Position numbers and translations under genes: made by a program. Below, one piece after another: positions 4,561 to 10,574 of a stretch of 10,574 nucleotides of DNA (within the stretch, counting starts at the first letter, position 1; every line of letters starts with the position of its first letter). Source of the stretch: JAJYKN01 sp045403145 (lineage in GTDB: Bacteria; Nitrospirota; UBA9217); the NCBI GenBank assembly GCA_045403145.1, contig JAXIPA010000174.1, positions 1 to 10,574 on the forward strand. Reading direction: 5' to 3'. Below the pieces are notes generated by a model that searched no databases, was not told where the DNA came from, and was given only the letters and a program-made list of their open reading frames with translations.

Positions 4561-5682
4561 CTATTTCTTCGGCTTTTCTCCGAAAAACTCCTTAACTTTA
4601 TTCAAGAACCCCTCCGTTAGCGGGGAAGACTCGCCGGAACCTTGACGATCGAACTCCTGAAGAAGCTCTTTCTGTTTTGCGGTGAGCCTGGTCGGGACCT
4701 CGACGATGATCCTGCAGAGCTGGTCTCCGGTGCCCGAACCTCGGAGGTGCGGGAACCCCTTGCCCTTCAGCCGGAACACGTGGCCCGGCTGGGTGCCCGC
4801 AGGAATCTTCAACTTGGAACTGCCGGAGAGAGTCGGCACATCGATCTCGGTGCCGAGGGCCGCATGGATGAAGCTGATCGGCACTTCGCAGATGATGTCC
4901 TGGCCCTCCCGCTTGAACAGGGAATGCTCCTCGACCGTCAGAAACACGTAGAGATCTCCGGGCGGTCCTCCATACGAGCCGAGTTCGCCTTCACCGGAGA
5001 GGCGGATCGTATTGCCCGTCTCCACGCCTGCCGGGATCTTCACTGACAGGGTGCGGTCCCGTTCCACGCGCTTCCTGCCGCCGCAGGTTTTGCAGGGATC
5101 GGTGATCACCCGTCCTTCCCCTCCGCAGCGCGAACAGGTGCGGCTGATGCTGAAAAACCCCTGCTGGGTCCGGATCTGGCCGGCGCCGCGGCAGTTTGCG
5201 CACACCGTGATACTGTCTTTTGATTTTGCCCCGGTCCCGTCGCAGTCCGGACAGCGCTCCCAGCGCGGCACGCGGATCTTGGTCGCCGTTCCAACGGCCG
5301 CCTCCTCAAACGTTATCTTGAGGTTGTACCGAAGGTCGTCTCCGGCGGTCGCCTGGGCGCGCCCGCGTCCTCCGCCGAAGAACTCTTCGAAGATATCGCC
5401 GAAGATGTCTCCCATGCCTGCGCCTGCGCCGAAGCCGCCGAAGCCGGGCCCCGCACCCTGTGTTCCCGGCGCGACGCCGTATTGGTCGTAGTACGCCCGT
5501 TTCTCCGGGTCCGATAAAACTGCGTAGGCCTCGCTGATCTCCTTGAACTTTTCCTCAGCAGCCTTGTTCCCCGGGTTCTTGTCAGGATGGTGTTCGTGCG
5601 CGAGCCTCCGGTAGGCGCGCTTAAGATCGGCCTCGGTCGCGTTCTTGTGTACACTCAGCAGTGCGTAATAATCTTTCGCCAT
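4561..5682 (-). CDS. dnaJ: Chaperone protein DnaJ (Hsp40, type I)
   Basis: This 373-aa protein has the full type I layout. The J domain (1-70) carries HPD at 32-34, which stimulates DnaK ATPase. A Gly/Phe-rich linker spans about 72-108. The zinc-finger domain has Cys pairs 144/147, 161/164, 183/186 and 197/200. Two beta-sandwich substrate-binding domains and a C-terminal dimerisation tail follow. It delivers unfolded clients to DnaK in the cytoplasm. The first three zinc repeats are canonical CxxCxGxG, while the fourth reads CKTCGGRK, with Lys in place of the last Gly; the metal-binding cysteines are intact. AGAGG precedes the ATG by 4 nt. The gene follows dnaK on the same strand, but a strong terminator and a 239-bp spacer lie between them. 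Confidence 0.97.
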   Translation of the reverse strand: MAKDYYALLSVHKNATEADLKRAYRRLAHEHHPDKNPGNKAAEEKFKEISEAYAVLSDPEKRAYYDQYGVAPGTQGAGPGFGGFGAGAGMGDIFGDIFEEFFGGGRGRAQATAGDDLRYNLKITFEEAAVGTATKIRVPRWERCPDCDGTGAKSKDSITVCANCRGAGQIRTQQGFFSISRTCSRCGGEGRVITDPCKTCGGRKRVERDRTLSVKIPAGVETGNTIRLSGEGELGSYGGPPGDLYVFLTVEEHSLFKREGQDIICEVPISFIHAALGTEIDVPTLSGSSKLKIPAGTQPGHVFRLKGKGFPHLRGSGTGDQLCRIIVEVPTRLTAKQKELLQEFDRQGSGESSPLTEGFLNKVKEFFGEKPKK

Positions 5683-5703
5683 GAAACCTCTCGAACAGGT
5701 TAA

Positions 5704-5836
5704 GCCACAGAGGTCACGGAGAAAGGCGCAAACAACGGACGGAACGAAATGAGATTTTGATCATAAACACGCCGCATGTTTCCGCTTTCCCTTCTCTTTC
5801 CGTCATACCCTCTGTGCTCTCTGTGACCTCTGTGGC
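5704..5836. repeat. 19-bp inverted repeat built of 9-bp words, between dnaK and dnaJ
   Basis: The left arm GCCACAGAGGTCACGGAGA (5704-5722) matches the reverse complement of 5818-5836 at 18 of 19 positions; 95 bp lie between. Each arm is itself 9-bp periodic: CACAGAGGT-CACGGAGAA on the left, and CACAGAGGT-CACAGAGAG-CACAGAGGG (5834 down to 5808) on the right. The unit could be a small mobile or spacer element. As RNA in a dnaK-dnaJ read-through transcript it would form a long stem-loop. Confidence 0.7.
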
Positions 5837-5853
5837 AAGAATTGACCTTTCAC

Positions 5854-5908
5854 AAAAAAGAGGATAGCAGACCCTTCCCCTTCCGGGACCGGCCCCTGCT
5901 ATCCTCTT
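5854..5908 (-). terminator. Strong intrinsic terminator directly after dnaK
   Basis: On the minus strand AAGAGGATAGCAG and CTGCTATCCTCTT form a perfect 13-bp stem (5896-5908 with 5858-5870) around a 25-nt GC-rich loop. A run of T follows at once (TTTTTTGTG). It begins about 13 bp past the dnaK stop codon and stands before dnaJ. Confidence 0.9.
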
Positions 5909-5921
5909 GAACCGTGCACGA

Positions 5922-7832
5922 TTACTTCTTGTCCTTGTCCACTTCCTCGAATTCCGCGTCCACGACTTTTTCGCCGGGTTTCGCGTCTGCTTCCGTTCTC
6001 CCTGCGCCGCCCGCCTGCTGCTCCGCGTTCATCTTGGAATACACTTCCTCGGCGAGCTTGTGCGAGGATTTGGAGAGTTCCGCAACCGCCTTCTTGATGG
6101 CGTCGACGTCCTGGCCGTCCTTCACTGCTTTGGCCTGTTCCAGGGCCTTCTGGATATCGGAGCGCTCGGAGTCGGTCAGCTTGGAGCCGTATTCAGAGAC
6201 GGATTTTTCAACGGAGTAAATGAGCGTATCCGCCTCATTCCGCGCCTCGGCCAGTTCCTTCTTCTTCTTGTCCTCGGTGGAGTGCGCCTCGGCCTCCTTC
6301 ACGGCCTTGTCAATCTCCTCCTTGCTCATGCCGGAGGACGCGGTGATCTTGATGGACTGCTCGCGGCCCGTGCCGAGGTCCTTTGCCATAACGTGCACGA
6401 TGCCGTTCGCGTCGATGTCGAAGGTCACCTCGACCTGCGGGATGCCGCGCGGCGCCGGCGGGATGCCGACGAGTTCGAAGCGGCCCATGGTCTTGTTGTC
6501 GGCGGCCATCTCGCGCTCGCCCTGTACCACGTGAATCGAGACCGCGGTCTGGTTGTCCGATGCAGTGGAGAAGACCTGGCTCTTCTTGGTCGGGATCGTG
6601 GTGTTCCGCTCGATGAGGCGCGTGGTCACGCCGCCCAGGGTCTCAATACCCAGAGACAGCGGCGTCACGTCGAGAAGCAGAACGTCCTTCACCTGGCCGG
6701 TGAGGACCGCCCCCTGGATAGCGGCGCCGATGGCCACCACTTCGTCGGGGTTCACGCCGCGGTGCGGCTCCTTCTTGAAGAATTCCTTTACCGTGGAGAT
6801 GACCTTGGGCATGCGCGTCATGCCGCCCACGAGCACCGCCTCGTTGATCTGCTCCACGGTCTTGCCCGCGTCGTTGAGCGCCTTCCGGCAGGGATCGATG
6901 CTCTTCGAGACAAGATCGTCAACGAGCTGTTCGAACTTGGAGCGGGAGAGTTTATACAGCAGGTGCTTGGGCCCGGTTGCGTCCGCCGTGATGAAGGGCA
7001 GGTTGATCTCCGTCTCCATGACCGTGGAAAGCTCGATCTTGGCCTTTTCCGCAGCTTCCTTGAGCCGCTGGAGCGCCATCTTGTCTTTTTTCAGGTCTAT
7101 GCCCGAATCCTTCAGGAACGACTCGGCGAGCCACTTGATGACGCGATCGTCGAAATCGTCGCCGCCGAGGAACGTGTCGCCGTTCGTGGACTTCACTTCA
7201 AAGACACCCTCGCCCAGTTCCAGGATGGAGATGTCGAAGGTGCCGCCGCCCAGGTCGTAGACCGCGATGGTCTCGTCTTTCTTTTTGTCGAGGCCATAGG
7301 CCAGCGACGCCGCCGTGGGCTCATTGATGATCCTGAGCACGTTCAGGCCGGCGATCCTGCCTGCGTCCTTGGTGGCCTGAAGCTGGCTGTCGTTGAAATA
7401 GGCCGGAACGGTGACGACCGCGTCGGTCACTTTTTCGCCCAGGTAGTCCTCGGCCGTCTGCCGCATCTTCTGAAGGATCATGGCCGAGATCTCCGCCGGG
7501 CTGTACACCTTGCCCCGGACCTCAACATGGGCGTCGCCGTTCGCCGCCTTCACGATCTTGTAGGGCAGATGCTTCTGCGCCTCCTGCACCTCGGCGGTAT
7601 CGAACTTCCGCCCGATGAGGCGTTTGATCGAGAAAACGGTGTTGTCCGGGTTCGTGATGGACTGACGCTTGGCGATCTGGCCCACCAGCCTCTCGCCGCT
7701 GTCGGTGATGGCCACGACCGACGGCGTGGTCCTGCTCCCCTCGGAGTTCGCGATCACGACCGGCTCTCCGCCTTCCATAACGGCGACACAGGAGTTCGTG
7801 GTGCCCAAATCAATACCGATAACTTTTGCCAT
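5922..7832 (-). CDS. dnaK: Molecular chaperone DnaK (Hsp70)
   Basis: This 636-aa protein is full length. The N-terminal ATPase domain starts MAKVIGIDLGTTNSCVAVMEG and includes VVTVPAYFNDSQ, INEPTAASLAYG and DLGGGTFDIS (around residue 195). The linker has DVLLLDVTPLSLGIETLGG, followed by the beta-sandwich peptide-binding domain with EREMAADNKTMGRF. The helical lid ends in a Gly/Ala-rich tail with EEVDKDKK. It binds exposed hydrophobic stretches of proteins in an ATP-driven cycle run by DnaJ and GrpE in the cytoplasm. AAGGAGG lies 5 nt before the ATG. It is the third gene of the hrcA-grpE-dnaK unit, controlled from the CIRCE promoter, and a strong terminator follows. A long open frame on the opposite strand is only its codon shadow. 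Confidence 0.98.
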   Translation of the reverse strand: MAKVIGIDLGTTNSCVAVMEGGEPVVIANSEGSRTTPSVVAITDSGERLVGQIAKRQSITNPDNTVFSIKRLIGRKFDTAEVQEAQKHLPYKIVKAANGDAHVEVRGKVYSPAEISAMILQKMRQTAEDYLGEKVTDAVVTVPAYFNDSQLQATKDAGRIAGLNVLRIINEPTAASLAYGLDKKKDETIAVYDLGGGTFDISILELGEGVFEVKSTNGDTFLGGDDFDDRVIKWLAESFLKDSGIDLKKDKMALQRLKEAAEKAKIELSTVMETEINLPFITADATGPKHLLYKLSRSKFEQLVDDLVSKSIDPCRKALNDAGKTVEQINEAVLVGGMTRMPKVISTVKEFFKKEPHRGVNPDEVVAIGAAIQGAVLTGQVKDVLLLDVTPLSLGIETLGGVTTRLIERNTTIPTKKSQVFSTASDNQTAVSIHVVQGEREMAADNKTMGRFELVGIPPAPRGIPQVEVTFDIDANGIVHVMAKDLGTGREQSIKITASSGMSKEEIDKAVKEAEAHSTEDKKKKELAEARNEADTLIYSVEKSVSEYGSKLTDSERSDIQKALEQAKAVKDGQDVDAIKKAVAELSKSSHKLAEEVYSKMNAEQQAGGAGRTEADAKPGEKVVDAEFEEVDKDKK

Positions 7833-7948
7833 ACTGTCCTCCTTAACGTAGCTCTGTTGAAAAATAGGAAACGGGGAGAGGGAAAGCCGGGGACCGGGAG
7901 ACAGGAGTCTTCACCTGCGCCGATTCACCCTTTCACCGTTTCTCCGAT

Positions 7949-8545
7949 CTATTCGTCGGCATCCAGGTCGTCGTCCGCGGATTCCGTATCCACAGCGGGC
8001 TTCTTCGAAACACCCACCTTCGCGTGGCGAAGGACCTTGTCATGATACAGGTACCCGTCCTGGAACACCTGCACGACCGTGTTCTCAGGAGCGTCCGCCG
8101 TGGTCACCTGCATCACGGCATCGTGCTTCGCCGGATCAAAGGGCTCCCCTTCCGCTGGAAAGGGTTTGACGCCGACCTTTTCAAGTACATCGCGAAACTG
8201 CTTATACACCAGCTCCACTCCCTGCCTGAGGCCTTCGTTCGATTCTCCCGCCTCGGCGGCATGCTTGAGAGCGAGCCCCAGATGGTCTACGACGGAAAGC
8301 AGCTCAAGCGCCAGTTGTTCGTTGGCGTACTTCCGGAACTCGGCCTGGTCGCGCTGCATCCGTTTGCGGTAATTCTCGAAGTCGGCATAGGTCCGGAGAT
8401 ACTTGTCATTCGCCTCAGCCGCCTCCCGGGTCTTCTGCTCCAATTCCTGGGAAAGCCTCTCGATGGCGGCTGAAGACTCCTCCGCGCCCTCGGGGAGGGC
8501 AACCTCGACGTCCTCTTCTCTTGCATCGTCAAACTCTTTCCTCAT
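7949..8545 (-). CDS. grpE: Nucleotide exchange factor GrpE
   Basis: This 198-aa protein has an acidic, disordered N-terminus (to about residue 27). A long coiled-coil dimerisation helix follows (SSAAIERLSQELEQKTREAA, then YADFENYRKRMQRD). The C-terminal beta domain contains FDPAKHDAVMQV and VVQVFQDGYLYHDKVLRHA, close to the family signature (LRHA in place of the usual LRPA). It releases ADP from DnaK so that clients can leave. Its ATG overlaps the hrcA stop codon in an ATGA, so translation is coupled. The 116-bp gap to dnaK is C/T-rich on the coding strand and shows no gene. Regulation is by HrcA at the upstream CIRCE element. Confidence 0.96.
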   Translation of the reverse strand: MRKEFDDAREEDVEVALPEGAEESSAAIERLSQELEQKTREAAEANDKYLRTYADFENYRKRMQRDQAEFRKYANEQLALELLSVVDHLGLALKHAAEAGESNEGLRQGVELVYKQFRDVLEKVGVKPFPAEGEPFDPAKHDAVMQVTTADAPENTVVQVFQDGYLYHDKVLRHAKVGVSKKPAVDTESADDDLDADE

Positions 8546-9588
8546 CGCTCTATGCCTCTCTGATACCGCTCACCCAGGAGTTTCGTCAGCAGCTTTGACG
8601 TATACTCCACGACCTGAATGACCTGTTTGTAATGCATTCTCGTGGGCCCGATCACGCCCAGCGTTCCCACGACGTTCGCACCCGCCTTATAGCTGCTCAC
8701 AACCATGCTGCAGCCCTGCATCTCGAAAAAGGGGTTCTCCGACCCGATAAAGACCTTGATGCCCTGGGCGGCCACGCTCCGCTCAAGAAGCTTGAGCAGC
8801 TTGTATTTGTCCTCGAAGGCCTTGAACAGGGCCCGCATCTTATCGACCGATGCAAACTCCGGGGTTTCTATGATCTGCGAGGCGCCGCCGATGTAAACTT
8901 TTTCGCTTTCCCGCTCCCGGACCTCCTGGCTGGCGCGGTAGGTCTCGTCCATGAGTTGGGTGAAGACAAGCTTCTCTTCCCGCATTTTTTCGACCAGCCG
9001 CTCCCGGACCTCATTCAGGGTCCAATGCTCCAGTTCGTCGTCCAGGTAGGCGCTAAACTGGTTCAGGTCCTGCTGCCGGATGCTCTCGTCAAGCTCGATG
9101 AGCTTGTTCTGCACGATGCCGCTTTCGGTCACGAAAATGATCAGCACCTGCGTGCCGCGCAGGCGGACAAACTCAACGTGCCGGTACCTGGTCTCTGATT
9201 CGCTCGGTGCGACCACCACTCCCGCGCAATGCGACAGCGTGGCGAGGAACCTGCTCGCTTCCTCCATGAGATCGTGGATGTCGTCACCGTGGAGCGGGGG
9301 CGCCTGGCTGAACTGGTCGCCGAGGTCGTTGGTTTCGTTTTCCATACTGATGAGGCTGTCTATGTAAAAACGGTATCCCCGGTCCGTCGGGACCCTGCCC
9401 GCCGAGGTGTGAGGATGGGTCAGGAACCCCATCTCCTCGAGTTCGGCCATGATATTGCGCAGCGTCGCCGAGCTGACCCCGAAATCATACTGTTTGACCA
9501 GCACATTGGAACCAACAGGCAGTCCGCTGGCAATATAGCTGTCTATGACAGCCTGAAGTACTTTCCTATTTCGTTCGTCCAGCTCCAT
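8542..9588 (-). CDS. hrcA: Heat-inducible transcription repressor HrcA
   Basis: This 348-aa protein has an N-terminal winged helix (about 1-75) with YIASGLPVGSNVLVKQYDFG and SSATLRNIMAELEEMGFL, then the family motif HTSAGRVPTDRGYRFYID. A GAF-like and dimerisation domain follows, with a C-terminal GTLGVIGPTRMHYKQVI block. It represses its own operon by binding CIRCE, and its folding depends on GroEL, which links repression to chaperone load. The CIRCE element lies 63 bp upstream. The ATG at 9588 has no good Shine-Dalgarno (TTAAACGAAT precedes it), which may keep repressor levels low compared with grpE and dnaK. It is the first gene of the operon and overlaps grpE by 4 bp. Confidence 0.97.
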   Translation of the reverse strand: MELDERNRKVLQAVIDSYIASGLPVGSNVLVKQYDFGVSSATLRNIMAELEEMGFLTHPHTSAGRVPTDRGYRFYIDSLISMENETNDLGDQFSQAPPLHGDDIHDLMEEASRFLATLSHCAGVVVAPSESETRYRHVEFVRLRGTQVLIIFVTESGIVQNKLIELDESIRQQDLNQFSAYLDDELEHWTLNEVRERLVEKMREEKLVFTQLMDETYRASQEVRERESEKVYIGGASQIIETPEFASVDKMRALFKAFEDKYKLLKLLERSVAAQGIKVFIGSENPFFEMQGCSMVVSSYKAGANVVGTLGVIGPTRMHYKQVIQVVEYTSKLLTKLLGERYQRGIER

Positions 9589-9603
9589 ATTCGTTTAACA
9601 CAA

Positions 9604-9615
9604 TTAGTGCACTAA
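9604..9615. promoter_or_regulatory. 12-bp perfect palindrome in the hrcA leader
   Basis: TTAGTGCACTAA is a perfect palindrome located between CIRCE and the hrcA start codon, 15 bp before the ATG. It shares AGTGC and CTAA with the CIRCE arms but is not a CIRCE element. It could be an accessory operator or a small RNA hairpin near the ribosome site. Confidence 0.35.
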
Positions 9616-9650
9616 GCTAAAAATGCCGCTCCAGACATTTCAAATCCGCA

Positions 9651-9677
9651 TTAGCACTCGCCTCAATAGAGTGCTAA
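9651..9677. promoter_or_regulatory. CIRCE operator (HrcA-binding site)
   Basis: TTAGCACTC (9651-9659), nine bases, then GAGTGCTAA (9669-9677) is a perfect match to the CIRCE consensus. It covers the predicted transcription start of the hrcA promoter, so HrcA bound here would block the polymerase. Confidence 0.98.
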
Positions 9678-9678
9678 C

Positions 9679-9707
9679 AATTTAGCATAGAGGCGGATTT
9701 GTGTCAA
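9679..9707 (-). promoter_or_regulatory. Sigma-70 type promoter of hrcA-grpE-dnaK
   Basis: On the minus strand a perfect -35 TTGACA (9702-9707), a 17-nt spacer and TAAATT (9679-9684) are seen. A run of A's (AAAAAATAAC, 9711-9720) just upstream could be an UP element. The start would fall near 9672, inside CIRCE. Confidence 0.88.
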
Positions 9708-9804
9708 GGAGTTATTTTTTTGGTGCCTGAGGTATATATATGATTACGCTCAGGATTGACCCCTATAAAGCGGTTTTCGTTCATAGTTGAAACGAGCCCC
9801 GATC

Positions 9805-9840
9805 AATAAAAACCATCCCGCAAAACCTCGCGGGATGGTT
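9805..9840 (-). terminator. Intrinsic terminator of the small heat-shock gene
   Basis: AACCATCCCGC and GCGGGATGGTT form a perfect 11-bp stem (9830-9840 with 9811-9821) with an 8-nt loop. On the minus strand it is followed by TTTATTG. It lies 53 bp past the hsp20 stop codon and separates that gene from hrcA. Confidence 0.88.
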
Positions 9841-9893
9841 AAATCCTGTCGATTTAACAGGGAAAATGAGCAGGCTGGTCAACAATCCGCTCC

Positions 9894-10409
9894 TTAAGCA
9901 GCCTTCTTCGATTCGGTCTCGATCAGCTTTTGCTCGTCCTTCAGGGACTCGATTTCGACCTTCCTTGCTTTGGGAACAGCAGGAGCGGAAACGGCGACCT
10001 CGAGAATCCCATTATGGAATTTCGCCTTCAATTCCTCGGTCTTTACGCCTTCGGGCAGGACAAAACGCCGCTCAAATAAACCGTAGTTGAACTCCCGGTA
10101 AACATAATTCTCTTCCTTCGCATCTCGCTCCTTTTTCCGCTCGCCCCTGATGACCAGCTCCCGATCGGAAATGCTGACATCAAGGTCTTTCGGGTCAACA
10201 CCGGGGAGCTCTGCCCGGAATACAAGCTTTCCGTCTTTCCAATAACTCTCGATTGAAGGCGTCCACAAAGACTCCTCACCGCCGGGAAACTCTGCTCCAA
10301 GGTACCGTCCGAACAGCCTGTCCATTTCATGCTGCATTGTACGAAGCTCATCGAATGGATCCCATCTTCTCATCATTTTGAAGGGATCCCACCGGATCAA
10401 GCTTTTCAT
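9894..10409 (-). CDS. Small heat-shock protein, Hsp20/alpha-crystallin family
   Basis: This 171-aa protein starts MKSLIRWDPFKMMRRWDPFDEL, the usual N-terminal arm of bacterial Hsp20 proteins. The alpha-crystallin domain (about residues 50-142) includes YWKDGKLVFRAELPGVDPKD, ELVIRGERKKE, YGLFERRFVLPEGV and AKFHNGILEVAV. A C-terminal tail follows with a VEI tripeptide in place of the IxI/V oligomer motif. It holds unfolding proteins for later refolding by DnaK/DnaJ, whose genes lie just downstream. An open frame continues 15 codons further up, but AAGGAGG at 10417-10423 lies 7 nt before the ATG at 10409, which fixes the start there. No CIRCE and no convincing promoter are seen in the 165 bp before it, so its control is unclear. 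Confidence 0.93.
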   Translation of the reverse strand: MKSLIRWDPFKMMRRWDPFDELRTMQHEMDRLFGRYLGAEFPGGEESLWTPSIESYWKDGKLVFRAELPGVDPKDLDVSISDRELVIRGERKKERDAKEENYVYREFNYGLFERRFVLPEGVKTEELKAKFHNGILEVAVSAPAVPKARKVEIESLKDEQKLIETESKKAA

Positions 10410-10454
10410 GGAGATGCCTCCTTCTTTTAAAATTCGTAATGTCAAAACTTTCAC

Positions 10455-10481
10455 CGCAGAGGACGCGGAGGACGCAGAGAA
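10455..10481 (+). repeat. 9-bp tandem repeat upstream of hsp20
   Basis: Three exact-period 9-mers follow one another: CGCAGAGGA, CGCGGAGGA, CGCAGAGAA. They belong to the same purine-rich class as the words between dnaK and dnaJ. The remaining spacer to 10574 shows no gene and no recognisable signal. Confidence 0.75.
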
Positions 10482-10574
10482 ATTCTTGAATTACAACACA
10501 TTAAACTCTTTCTCAGCTCCCTCCCCATCTGCGACCTCTCAAAATCTTCTTCTTTGAATCTATATTCTTTGCAT

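Noticed and set aside
5907..8045. A 712-codon open frame on the plus strand across dnaK
   Set aside because: It is antisense to dnaK, whose motifs are complete. The frame is a product of GC-rich codon use and has no recognisable domain.
10440..10445. TTGACA (minus strand) as the -35 of an hsp20 promoter
   Set aside because: The matching -10 position is occupied by the Shine-Dalgarno, and no TATAAT-like box is at 16-18 nt.
10410..10454. An upstream start adding 15 residues to Hsp20
   Set aside because: AAGGAGG sits 7 nt before the ATG at 10409, and the added residues would be translated from the ribosome-binding site itself.

Overview
The window is a 10.6 kb piece of an anaerobe-type bacterial genome of moderately high GC. 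It probably sits at a contig end, because bases 1-17 exactly match the 3' end of the Illumina TruSeq read-2 adapter. The gene content fits an anaerobic or microaerophilic Gram-negative lineage of the Desulfobacterota/Nitrospirota kind: a 2-oxoacid:ferredoxin oxidoreductase, a rubrerythrin-like diiron protein, a radical SAM/SPASM peptide maturase, and the order hrcA-grpE-dnaK-dnaJ with a CIRCE operator. The phylum is an inference and was not tested.

Left region (1-2075). A truncated oxidoreductase gene on the minus strand is cut by the adapter. Next comes the most interesting locus: a 114-aa seven-cysteine protein (minus) and a 376-aa radical SAM/SPASM enzyme (plus) transcribed divergently, each with a TATAAT box 6-8 nt before its ATG, so both messages may be leaderless. 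Downstream of the enzyme, and missing from an ordinary ORF call, is a 20-codon gene with a very strong Shine-Dalgarno. Its peptide ends TCKCKSSC and is a good candidate RiPP substrate for the enzyme. A terminator closes the unit. The peptide gene may also have its own extended -10 promoter inside the last codons of the enzyme gene, followed by a leader that could fold as a pseudoknot.

Middle region (2090-4560). On the minus strand are a 91-aa protein of unknown function, a ferritin-like/rubrerythrin-type diiron protein with a palindrome over its likely promoter, and a vapBC-like toxin-antitoxin operon with a good promoter. Behind these lies a decayed Y1 (REP-associated, IS200-like) transposase that keeps the HUH motif but carries frameshifts and stops. 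The rest of the 3994-4560 stretch holds no supportable gene.

Right region (4561-10574). The heat-shock block is all on the minus strand: hsp20, then hrcA-grpE-dnaK under a textbook promoter and perfect CIRCE element, then dnaJ. A strong intrinsic terminator separates dnaK from dnaJ, so DnaJ is probably made from read-through or a separate promoter. HrcA represses the operon, and DnaK/DnaJ/GrpE plus the small heat-shock protein form the protein-folding network.

Several intergenic spacers carry short purine-rich tandem words of 7-9 bp (247-273, 2457-2484, 5704-5836, 10455-10481), which look like a dispersed spacer-repeat class of this genome. One of them supplies the ribosome-binding site of the oxidoreductase gene.
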